Assembly: GCA_016256075.1 (NCBI GenBank)
Contig: SDVU01000618.1
Location: 1-11,850 of the forward strand
Length of the DNA: 11,850 bases
Direction: 5' to 3'
Origin: Dictyocoela muelleri
Taxonomy: Eukaryota; Microsporidia
Below are positions 1 through 8,467 of this stretch, one piece after another. The translations under genes and the position numbers were made by a program. The notes under the pieces are model-generated. The model was given only the letters and a program-made list of their open reading frames with translations, did no database searches and was not told the DNA's origin. Each line of letters begins with the position of its first letter. Within the stretch, counting starts at the first letter, position 1.

Positions 1-79
<79 letters not shown>

Positions 80-227
80 TTTAATTTTTTAATTTTTTAA
101 TTTTTTAATTTTTTAATTTTTTAATTTTTTAATTTTTTTTATTTTACATTTTTAAATTTTTTAATTTTTAAATTTTTTAAATTTTTAAATTTTTTAAATT
201 TTCTAAATTTTTTAAATTTTATTTTTT
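1..227. repeat. Poly-T tract, (AATTTTTT)8 tandem repeat and degenerate T-rich repeat
   Basis: Positions 1-74 are an unbroken run of T. From 75 to 138 the unit AATTTTTT repeats eight times without error, with AA at 75, 83, 91, 99, 107, 115, 123 and 131. From about 141 to 227 a looser pattern follows, with runs of five or six T separated by AAA at a period near 17-18 bases. No coding potential is visible. A homopolymer this long is prone to assembly and read-length error. Read on the minus strand it could also be the A-rich 3' tail of a retroposed sequence, but no body belonging to such a tail is recognised. Confidence 0.95.
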
Positions 228-274
228 ATCATATACCCATATTCTCTCCGGCGGAGGGAATGAGGGCATATGAT
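228..274. repeat. GC-rich palindrome, 23-nt arms around one base
   Basis: Positions 228-250 pair with 252-274, with five mismatches by eye and a single central base (G251). The centre reads CTCCGGCGGAG. It stands alone in flanks that are T-rich on the left and A-rich on the right, so the wider region is a crude fold-back. It may be two abutting terminal inverted repeats, the core of a fold-back element, or a regulatory palindrome. The sequence does not decide between these. Confidence 0.7.
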
Positions 275-629
275 TCAAATATTGAATATATAATAAAGAA
301 TATAAAATAAAAGTTAAATATAAATAATAAAAATAGAAAATAAAATATAAATAATAATAATTATTAAATTTAAATATGAAATTAAAAAAATTAAATATAA
401 AAAATTTAAAATACAAATTGAAAATCGAAAATAAAAAAAATAGAAAATAAAATAAAATAAAAATAATAAACTTTATTTAAATTTTTTTGACATTAAATTT
501 CATAGTTGTAGTTGAATTATTAGTATTTTTTTATTAAGATTTTATTATTATTAATTTGCATAATAACATAAATATCACAATAATATAATGATTCGAAAGC
601 CCTTCTTCTTAAATTTAAGTTATAAGGTT
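275..629. other. A-rich then mixed AT intergenic stretch, no gene seen
   Basis: About 275-470 is strongly A-rich on the plus strand (runs such as AATAAAATA). About 470-629 is ordinary AT-rich sequence lying downstream of the minus-strand integrase relic. The only open frame here, on the minus strand across 219-416, translates almost entirely to Phe, Tyr, Leu and Ile as expected from composition, so it is not called. Confidence 0.6.
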
Positions 630-1590
630 TTAATAATAAAACTCTAAAATTATTTCTAATAACTGCTCTGTTCTAAAATTCAATTCTCTGCGATATGTTT
701 CTATGTATCGTAATAATTTAAATCTTGCAGTTTCTAAATTGTTTTCATCATAATTAGTTATATTGAATAAGTTATTATCAAATCCTTTAAATAAGATGAA
801 TGGCTTGATACCGGTTGCACGATGTGTAGAATTGTTGTAATAATAAACAATCTTATTTTTTTTTCATTCCAATTAAATTCATTAAAAGCAAAACTTTTTC
901 GCAATCTTGATTTAATAGTTCTATTAAAGATTTCAATTTGACCTTGTGATTGAAGATGATAAGGTCTTCTATGAATAGCTTCAATTTTGAAATTCTTTAA
1001 AATATGATTAACCTCATTGTTGACAAACTCACCATCATTATCACTGTGGAATTTCGACCAAAGACCTTCTCTATATAAGTGCTTTTTAAGAATTTTTAAA
1101 ATGTTTGAGAATCTTTTCTTTTAGATTTATATATCCACCCGTATTTAGAAAAAAAAATAATCATCGTGAAAACATAATTATAACCATCATTATGTTCTGA
1201 GCAAATTTTAAGATCAATTGTATCAACAATCAATCTTTCATGACAATAATTACTTAAAATTGGAATTATTCCTGGTTGTATATTAGGCGGTGTCTCGCGT
1301 AAACAATTTATACAATCAATAATAACAGATTTAACATCATTTACTGTTATTCCCACATAGTCACATTTTATCTTTTCAAATGTTGGTCGTACTCTACCAT
1401 GATCAACATTATGGTACTCAAGTATAATTCGTCTTTTATTTTGTAGGTCACAAGATAAAACTACATCTTTAATAGCCCCATTATCCTCGTATTTAAAAAT
1501 ACCATCAACGAGTATAAAATTTCTACATTTTTTTCTAAAATTTTTCTTTTGATCTTTATTTAAACCTGCTGGATATGTTCCATTCATTAA
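630..1590 (-). pseudogene. Broken integrase (DDE) of KRBA2/Ginger-like type, fossil
   Basis: A retroviral-type integrase read on the minus strand. The amino-terminal part (about 1100-1587) carries an H2C2 zinc-binding module: His59 and His63, then the pair DCINC with Cys92 and Cys95. The first catalytic region follows at VDTIDLK (residues 121-127). The catalytic core continues towards lower coordinates: HSDNDGEF has its Asp near 1040-1042, and QGQIE has its Glu near 932-934, which gives the D-35-E spacing typical of integrases. The reading ends at about 630. Microsporidian genomes are known to hold many integrases of this sort, often named after vertebrate KRBA2; they are related to Ty3, Ginger and Polinton integrases. 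No gag, RT or other partner domain is seen beside it. It is a fossil with about three breaks. The exact family (Ginger-like DNA transposon, Ty3 kin or Polinton kin) is unsettled. Confidence 0.75.
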
Positions 1591-1671
1591 AAAACTGATT
1601 ATGTTGTTTTTCTCAATAAGGTTTCTATTTTTATTGTTTTGACCATTATTTTACTGAAAATTAATAGTATA

Positions 1672-1907
1672 GGTTGGATTTGCGGGGACTTTCGTCACCG
1701 TCCACAAGAAATGAATAATAAACATTGTTAACAATCTTATTTATTTAAAAATAACTTCTTTTATAGCTTTAACAGCCAATAATATTTATCACTCCGAATC
1801 ACCAATCGCAAATCATTTTCTCCTTAATAGTCTCCTTTACATCCCCTTTACATTCCTGACTTACTTCTGATTCACTTTTTGATTTTAAACCCGTTGAACA
1901 TCCAACA
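1672..1907 (-). repeat. 3' LTR of the young Ty3/gypsy element
   Basis: 236 bp, about 97.5 percent identical to the copy at 5174-5409. On the coding strand it begins TGTTGGATG and ends ATCCAACC. The integrase frame runs into it, so roughly its first 110 nt encode the integrase tail. A TATA-like string matching the 5' LTR promoter lies at 1759-1765. Confidence 0.95.
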
Positions 1908-2830
1908 TTCCCCGGCCAAGCTCGCAACTGTGAGGAATGCCTTAATAAAATCTTATCATTTTTGAATCTTACTAGATAGGCATTTTTACCTTCTTTTGAT
2001 ACAATAGTGCCAAGTCTATTGAATTCCTTTTCCATTTTATTTTTTCTTGTTTCATTTTTAATTAAGACTTTTTGGTCAATTTGAAATGTTTCTAATTTCT
2101 TTTTATTCTTAAATTCTGTTTCATATTTTTTAATTTTATTTAAAATAATATCCCTGTTTTCATCTAATAATGCCTTTTCTGGAGTAACACGAAGACCCCT
2201 ATGATTGACTTTTGTGTTATATACTTCCAAAACATCCTTTAACTTTTCAGACCATGAACCCGTAGTTTTTCTCAATCCGTTTCGAACTGTACGATTTAGT
2301 TTCTCGATTATACTATTACTTTTGTGATAATATAATATGCTGAAAAATATATCTATGCCTTTATCATCTGCCCATTTCTTTACTTTGTTATTATTGAATT
2401 CGCGGCCATTGTCAGCTGTCATTGATTTAAATTTCAATTTCGAATATATGTAATTTAAAAACTTAATTATTTCTTCTACTTTTTTTGATTTTATGATTTT
2501 CCCAAAAGAGTATCTTGAAAAATAATCGATACCCATTACTATGTATTTATTTTTCTTAATTTCAAGTATGTCCACACCAATTCTCTCTCCCGGTAATTTA
2601 GTTTTTACAAAATTTGATCCTTTTACATATTTTTTATCAGTTAAACAACATTCTTTGCAACATTTAAGTGCCTTTCTTATCAGTCTTTTAGTAATCAATG
2701 AATTCTCTGTCTTGCATATGTTATAAATATTTTTTCTATGATTATTATCACAATGAATATTCAGTATTTTTTCTATAATCATTTTTTCATTATCATTACG
2801 TAATAAAAATACTGAATCTCTGCTCAAAGC
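1800..2830 (-). pseudogene. Integrase part of the young Ty3 element
   Basis: This part would insert the element's cDNA into host DNA. An amino-terminal HHCC-like zinc module is visible (His25 and His30, then Cys57 and Cys60). The catalytic triad is Asp86 in GVDILEI (about 2571), Asp139 in TADNGREF (about 2412) and Glu175 in NSIIEKLNRT (about 2304), with 35 residues between the last two. Near the carboxy end the pattern LGTIVSKEGKNAYLVRF followed by RHSSQLRAW resembles the GPY/F module of Ty3 integrases. No chromodomain is recognised. The last residues are read from the 3' LTR. It belongs to a fossil element and is described as a part only. Confidence 0.9.
1908..1915 (-). other. Probable polypurine tract of the young Ty3 element
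   Basis: On the coding (minus) strand CCGGGGAA abuts the 3' LTR start TGTTGG. A purine run immediately 5' of the 3' LTR is where plus-strand DNA synthesis is primed in LTR elements. The tract is short, which lowers certainty. Confidence 0.5.
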
Positions 2831-2839
2831 ATCTGCCTA

Positions 2840-3160
2840 TATCAATTTAGAGTTTTCTCGATAACATACATCTAAATCAAATTTCGAAAATCTGGAAAGC
2901 CACCTTTGTATTCTTAGGGTTCCAAATTCGGCTTTATTATGTATTTCTTCGAGTGCTTTGTGATCACTTATCAAAGTAAATCTTTTTCCTATTAAATAGA
3001 ACTCGAGCTTCTCCATTGCCCATAGAGCTGCCAATGTTTCTCGCTCCATAACTGTATAATTTTTTTCAGAACCTTTAAGAACTCGAGAAATATAAGCAAT
3101 TGTATCATTTTCTTGCTTCAACACAGCGCCAAGACCTATTAAAGATGCGTCTGTCTCCAA
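2840..3160 (-). pseudogene. RNase H part of the young Ty3 element
   Basis: The RNase H signature is clear: ETDASLIGLGAVL near the start, YISRVLKGSEKNY in the middle, ERETLAALWAMEKLEFYL, and SDHKALEEI near the end. In Ty3 pol this domain follows RT and removes the RNA template during reverse transcription. The order RT, RNase H, integrase supports Ty3/gypsy rather than Ty1/copia, in which integrase comes before RT. Confidence 0.9.
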
Positions 3161-3439
3161 AACAAATTTTGTTTATCCATATCAGGCATTTTGTTCTCTA
3201 AATTTCTCGACCAGGTTTTCTTTACTTCCGAAAAAATTTCTTCAGTTTCCATTGACCACTTGATTTTGTTTCCCGATATTTTCAACAATTCATTAAAGGT
3301 TTAATTTTTTCTGAGAGATTTTTTATGAATAATCTATCATAATTGAGCAGTCCTAAAAATCTCATTAGTTGCTTTTTTGTGTTTGGTTTATTATATTTCA
3401 ATATTCCTTCTGATCTTTTTGTCAATGGTGATATTTTAT

Positions 3440-4850
3440 TTTTGGATATCCTATAATAAGGAATTCCACTTCATCAGTTTTATAAACCGATTTTTCTTCG
3501 TTGATAACAAGATTATATTTTTTGAGTCTATCCTTTATTATTTTTAAATTATCATCATGTTCAGAAACATCTTTACCAAATACTAATATGTCGTCTATGT
3601 ATGACAAACAAATTTTACCGATCATACCTTCTAATATCATCCCCATCCCTCTTTGGAATATCGCCGGACTATTTTTATAGCCTTGTGGCATCTTTCTAAA
3701 TTGCATCAATCGGTTATTTGTATCTAAAAATGTTGTCTTTTCTCTATCTTTCTTTGATAAATTCACTTGAAAATAGCCATCCTTTAAATCTATTACACTA
3801 AAATAACTCATATCCTTTAACGACCTTATAATTTCTTGAATGTTTGGAAGCGTGAATTGATCCAAATTCACCAAATTATTGACTTTTCTGAGATCTAAAG
3901 TAAATCTTAAGGCACCCGATTTTTTACGTGTCAATACTATCGGATTAAGCCAAACAGATTTGCTTTTCGCAATAATACCTCTACTTTCATATTCTGAAAT
4001 AACCTTTTTAAGATCTTCTTTATCTTTAAAATTTTTAAATGGACGCGACCAACTTACAATTTGGTTATCTTTAGTATCAATTCTGCATTCGATTGGAAAA
4101 ACTTTAGTATTATTGAATTTATCCATTAAATCCTTGCCTACAATAACATCAATTATTCCAGTTTCAATTACATTGAAAGTCTCTTCAATTTTATTATTAT
4201 CATAAATAACTTCGCAATTCAAAATATATGAAGTTTTAATGCATGAACCATTTAATAAATTTATTTCAACTGGTTTCGAAAGTTTCGTTATGTTAACATT
4301 TCTCATTCTATTTGCAATTTTCCGAGTTAAAATGTTGATTGACGAACCCGAATCAAATAACGCACTTATTTCAATATCATTAATCAATATTTTTCGCATA
4401 TCCAGTTTAGTATCATTTATTTTCTTATTGATCAACATATTTCTATGATTTTTACTATAACAAGTCCTAGCTATATGGCCACTCTTTCCGCATTTAAAAC
4501 ATTTAAGAACTTTCTTATTTATTTTTGTTTCCGTATTTAAATCCAAAATATCATTATCAAATCTGTTCGTTGATGCTTTAAAATCCTTATAGCTATTTTT
4601 ATGACTAAAATCTATCTTTTTTCTTGATAATTCTTCAACTCTGGCTATCATATCTTCGAAATCGTTTGTTGAGTAGAATATACATTCTATTGTTCTCGGT
4701 GATATATCACATCTTAACTTTTTAATAATCTCTTCATTAGAGCATGATGTGGTCGCCTGAATATATCTAAGTCTATGTAGATATTCTACCCAGCTTTCGT
4801 CTTTATATTTACGTGTTTGACTAACACCTATTCCTTTCATAAACATTTTT
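3440..4850 (-). pseudogene. Gag carboxy end, zinc knuckle, protease and RT part of the young Ty3 element
   Basis: In order on the minus strand there is a gag carboxy region, then a CCHC zinc knuckle CFKCGKSGHIARTC (4460-4501) that would bind the element's RNA. An aspartic protease follows with the active site ALFDSGSSINIL (Asp near 4353). The reverse transcriptase occupies about 3440-4055 and shows RGIIAKSKSVWLNPIVLTRK, FSVIDLKDGYFQV, FRKMPQGYKNSPAIFQR and the catalytic YIDD box (about 3590-3601). Gag and pol domains lie in one reading region here; how the copy separated their translation cannot be told. This is part of a fossil element. Confidence 0.93.
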
Positions 4851-4909
4851 AATTCAGATATAAATGTCTCAAAATCCGATGGTAAACACCCACTCGTCTC
4901 TTTTTCAAA

Positions 4910-5230
4910 AAACTAATTCTGAATGATTTTGTCCGATTTCTCTATAATTGATAGAAATTGCTGTTCTAGGTCTAACTCTTTAAATCCTCTTGACATGCAC
5001 ATCATATAAATCTGGACATCTGCTTCTCTAGCATCCATTCCTTTGACAAGTCTGGTATTATTATTATTTATTGCCTGTGAATATGCAGTTTTGTCATTTT
5101 GGCGGCTCAATGACTTTTGGTACTGCGCCTGCTTAGTGTTTTTAGCGGGCTTAGAAAAAGGTTTTACCTTTTTGGTTGGATTTGCGGGGACTTTCGTCAC
5201 CGTCCACAAGAAATGAATAATAAACATTGT
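4910..5230 (-). pseudogene. Gag amino-terminal part of the young Ty3 element
   Basis: This open stretch begins inside the 5' LTR and runs into the internal region, with the first usable ATG at about 5227. It is rich in Lys, Gln and Asn (for example PTKKVKPFSKPAKNTKQ) as in many gag amino ends, and has no enzymatic motif. A TATA-like box lies about 35 bases upstream. The gag identity is inferred from position and composition, since gag sequences are poorly conserved. Confidence 0.65.
5155..5173. repeat. Hairpin abutting the 5' LTR, where a primer-binding site is expected
   Basis: AAAAAGG (5155-5161) and CCTTTTT (5167-5173) are perfect inverted repeats around a five-base loop, ending exactly at the LTR boundary. 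A tRNA-type primer-binding site usually starts with TGG here, and none is seen. Confidence 0.6.
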
Positions 5231-5409
5231 CAACCATCTTATTTATTTAAAAATAACTTCTTTTATAGCTTTAACAGCCAATAATATTTATCACTCCGAA
5301 TCACCAATCACAATTCATTTTCTCCTTAATAGTCTCCTCTACATCCCCTTTACATTCCTGACTTACTTCTGATTCACTTTTTGATGTTAAACCCGTTGAA
5401 CATCCAACA
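5174..5409 (-). repeat. 5' LTR of the young Ty3/gypsy element
   Basis: 236 bp, paired with 1672-1907. It holds a TATA-like box and the probable gag start codon, so it supplies both promoter and the first codons. Its outer edge is followed by the target duplication GTATA (5410-5414). Confidence 0.95.
5261..5267 (-). promoter_or_regulatory. TATA-like box in the 5' LTR
   Basis: The minus strand reads CTATAAAAGAAG around here, with TATAAAA at 5261-5267, about 35 bases before the first ATG of the gag region. Placement and sequence fit an LTR core promoter, but A+T richness makes chance matches common. Confidence 0.45.
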
Positions 5410-5427
5410 GTATATATAAATTATTTT

Positions 5428-5454
5428 CCCCTTTTTAAAGGAGACAAAAAGGGG
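5428..5454. repeat. Hairpin CCCCTTTTT / AAAAAGGGG
   Basis: CCCCTTTTT (5428-5436) pairs perfectly with AAAAAGGGG (5446-5454) around nine bases. It lies just outside the Ty3 insertion, on the 5' side of the integrase relic read on the minus strand, where the C-run would face that gene. It could be part of that element's end or leader. Another G-run (GGGGGG) occurs near 5640. Confidence 0.6.
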
Positions 5455-5459
5455 GGTGG

Positions 5460-7069
5460 TTCTTATGGCAGGCTGTTTGCATTTAAATAAATTTATTGCT
5501 GATTTGACATATAATTTTATATCAATTTAAAGGGTTAACAATGTATACCGAGGGTATTAATGAATTTTCAAATTAAAAAATTGTTTTTTTTTTAAAATAT
5601 ATCAAAATAAATTTATTTTAATGGTGTATTAATATGCAGGGGGGTCTAATAAATCACAACACTCATGAGAGATAGCAAGTGTTCGGGACATATCTATACA
5701 AGTAATTTATAACCCAAAGGCTTTTATTTATACTATTTCGTGTAATATAGATTGTGTGTATTTCAACACTACAAATTTGCATAGTGAAATGTTCACGTAG
5801 CTAAAACCCGTAGTTTGCAAAAATATGATATAAATTGTCGACAAAGAAAGCTTTAAAATCACCACTAAACACAACTATTTTCATAATGATAACAGTAACA
5901 TTAATAGAAGACATATAGATACAAGTCATATTTAAATGTAAAGTTGAAATTCTTGTAACAGCATCTTTGACAAACTAAGATATACAGAACACCAATAATC
6001 AATTAAATCACATACGGCTAAACATATTTTATATATACAAAGATATAAACACATTAGATGGAATCCTTTCTGCTATTTTCCTTCAAAATACTCTTTTAAT
6101 GACTATCTAAAGTATATGAATTCTATTTCTTCTCGCTAACAAAACAATTTTATAACAATTAGAGAATTTCAAAGAAATCGAATATTACCTAAAAGACTCA
6201 TGATTTTTATTGACACGTATCCCAAAACATTTCTGAATTAAATATCACAAATTTTACATAATTGTCTGGGTGAATGAACAAAATTTGAAATTTCACGGAC
6301 AAATAATATACACAATATAGGTGATATGTATAATGTAATTTTCATAAATGAATAAAAAAATGATTGAAAAATTAAGAGTGAATAAAGTGCATCGTCTCTA
6401 AGTAAACCAATTTGTTTTATCAATTTGAAAATAAGATTATAGTTTAAATTTTATTAGTCGGAAAACACAGAACATAAGATTGTAAAGCCTTCAAAGAAAT
6501 TCATAGCCAAAATAAGAATGTCAAAGAATAAAGATTATTTTTACTTATTGTTCCAAAAACACAAATTAATAATCTTTTTATAAAGGCCAGCATTTATAGA
6601 AGATAGATGGACATAGAAATACATATAAAAGCATAAACTAACTTTATAGAAGAGGAACTCATTAATAATATAGAAAAAATCCAACAACGAATGTGCTGAA
6701 AGCTGAAAATACCGACAAAGAAAGGTTAAAATCAATAAGTCGGTATAATTTGTCTAAGAATAAAATGAGTAATTACACAAAATACATAAAAAAAGGCATA
6801 TATCATTAAAAAATGACAACACACTTATATTAGGTATTTATTTCATAGTATAAAACAATGTGAATATCTACCTAAAAAATTGATACTCACTCTCGACGAA
6901 TGGGCGTATTAATTTGATAATGATAGTAAACCGGCTGGTACCAATATTAAAAAAAACTGATAAAACAGAAAACTCATAACTAAAGGCCTTAGAATATATC
7001 AGCGGATTTATGATCTTATCACTAATTTTAAACACATAACGCCTATAATAGAAAGATTAAGTAGCTTAA
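5460..7069. other. AT-rich stretch without a recognisable gene
   Basis: No open frame of useful length is present, and the two short minus-strand ones (6238-6423, 6541-6735) have no motif and low-complexity composition. A small inverted repeat AACACT/AGTGTT lies at 5658-5683. A 22-23 base word beginning CGACAAAGAAAG occurs at 5839-5861 and, with small differences, at 6713-6734. The last 480 bases may belong to the decayed Ty3 pol that begins downstream, since one plus-strand frame looks protein-like there (EEELINNIEKIQQRM near 6650-6695), but no family motif confirms this. Confidence 0.5.
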
Positions 7070-7727
7070 GCATAAAATAATACACAATACCATGATATAA
7101 TCTTTAAAAACACTTATAGAACGCCATCAGGACTTTAAAAACTTTTACAAGAAAAATTGAACCGTCTCTAAACACTAGGTATTATTATAAAATCGGACAC
7201 TCTATATTATTCTCGGCGTTTCCAATACATGAGAGAAATAGAAAAATTGAAATCGTAATTATATAAAAAACTAAATATTATATTCAAACTATTACACTGC
7301 CTAGAAACCAAATATTCTTAAGTTAAGTAAAATGTTTGCCACTATCTAAAAGATCAAGTATTTTCGCGGATATATACGAACAACAGCTACTATCAGATAC
7401 CAAAAAGATAAAATAGTATTGAATATAGTGTTTTTACAATTTAAAATACTCATTATGAATTTACTCACATGCCTTTAGGTCTATATAATGACAAAACGAC
7501 TTTCTGAAGACATATTACCGCATTTTCTTTATACTTTATTATGTAAAAATACACCTAACCGATAATTAATACGCTCAGTGAATGAGTAAGAACATTACAA
7601 GCTTCTGTGCTAAGTATTAGAAGTTATTAAAGGAAAATTTATTTTATTAAATCTAGAAAAGAGTAACTTTGTTTAAGAATGATCTTAATTAAGTCTGCAA
7701 ATAAACAATCTGAGTATACATCCAACA

Positions 7728-7804
7728 CTAAAAGGCTTAAAAAATTTAATAGTTGATCCTAAAATTAAAAAGACTGAATTTAGGACTTATTAACTGGTAG
7801 GTTC
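7728..7804 (+). repeat. Left copy of 77-bp direct repeat flanking the fold-back element
   Basis: Starts CTAAAAGGCTT and ends near AACTGGTAGGTTC. About 90 percent identical by eye to 8330-8407. It coincides with the end of the old RT sequence, so the duplicated sequence is the target, not the inserted element. Confidence 0.85.
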
Positions 7805-8329
7805 GGATCCCCGACAACTCGCTGAATATTATTTGGCCGACAACTCGCCGAAGATTTTTAGGCTGACCACTGTTCGTAATAAAAATTTTTAAAAAAATCG
7901 ATGAATAGTCGACAAAAATAATATTGAAGCTAAAAGTTAAGATTTGACCTTCAATATAAAACCATATCTTTATTTTTGATCAAATATAATATGCCTAAAA
8001 TTCATATATTTATTTTATATATAAAATAAATTTATTTTTTTTTAATTTATTTATGTATATTAATTTATATATAAATATATGTATTTTATATATATCAAAT
8101 ATTAAATTTTAGGCATACTATATTTGCTCTCAAATAAAGATTTGGTTTTATATGGAAGGTCAAATTTGAACGTTGATCTTAAACATTATTTTTGTCGACT
8201 TTTCATCGATTTTTTTTTTAAATTTTTATCACGAAAAGTTGTCTGTTTAAAAATATTCGGCAATTGTCGGCCAAAAAATCTTCGGCGAGTTGATTGACAA
8301 CTTGCTTACCGGCAAGTTGGCGACAACAG
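7805..8329. mobile_element. Fold-back element (about 525 bp) with 26-bp subterminal repeats
   Basis: The two halves are inverted copies about a centre near 8065. For example GACCTTCAATATAAAACCAT near 7946 faces its complement near 8140-8160, and AAAATCGATGAATAGTCGAC near 7895-7915 faces 8195-8215. The left end holds two 26-bp units in tandem (7811-7836 and 7837-7862), each starting CCGACAACTCGC, and part of a third. The right end carries inverted units in about 8247-8298, then a small hairpin AACTTGC/GCAAGTT (8299-8318). There is no coding capacity, so it would need a transposase in trans. It sits inside the decayed RT. The transposon superfamily is unknown. Confidence 0.8.
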
Positions 8330-8407
8330 CTAAAAGGCTTTAAAAAATTTAATAGTTGATCCTAAAATAAAAAAGCCGAATATTAGGACTTATTAACTGG
8401 GAGATTC
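8330..8407 (+). repeat. Right copy of 77-bp direct repeat flanking the fold-back element
   Basis: Pairs with 7728-7804, differing by a few substitutions and short indels. Around 9-10 percent divergence suggests an insertion older than the young Ty3 element, whose LTRs differ by about 2.5 percent, if both copies were identical at insertion and changed at similar rates. Confidence 0.85.
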
Positions 8408-8467
8408 CTTATATATAAAAATTAGTGAAAAATGTATATTCTTGACTAATAAGTAGGGAGGGGAATT

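Larger units (their letters stand above)
1672..5409 (-). mobile_element. Ty3/gypsy LTR retrotransposon, nearly full length but broken, young
   Basis: The element lies on the minus strand. Two 236-bp direct repeats (1672-1907 and 5174-5409) are the LTRs, and the internal part reads gag, zinc knuckle, protease, RT, RNase H, integrase in the Ty3/gypsy order. It is flanked by a 5-bp target duplication, GTATA, at 1667-1671 and 5410-5414. The LTRs start with TG on the coding strand and carry short inverted termini (GTTGGAT and ATCCAAC on plus). By eye the LTRs differ at six of 236 positions, so the insertion is recent relative to everything else datable here. At 3.7 kb it is short for the family. 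Coding is broken, with roughly three to five breaks. It lies next to the integrase relic on the same strand, so it may have landed in the 5' part of that element. Confidence 0.95.

Noticed and set aside
1-138. Telomere or subtelomere repeat
   Set aside because: The unit AATTTTTT lacks the G-run of known telomere repeats and is continuous with a T homopolymer, so a simple repeat is the better reading.
219-416. 65-codon minus-strand open frame
   Set aside because: Almost only Phe, Tyr, Leu and Ile, as expected from A-rich DNA read on the other strand; it overlaps the palindrome at 228-274.
2541-4448. Plus-strand open frames at 2541-2726, 3879-4205 and 4239-4448
   Set aside because: They lie antisense to clear integrase, RT and protease motifs of the minus-strand Ty3 element and have no motif of their own.
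6238-6735. Two short minus-strand frames (6238-6423 and 6541-6735)
   Set aside because: No motif, strong Phe/Tyr/Ile bias, and no start context or conserved neighbour; chance frames in AT-rich DNA.
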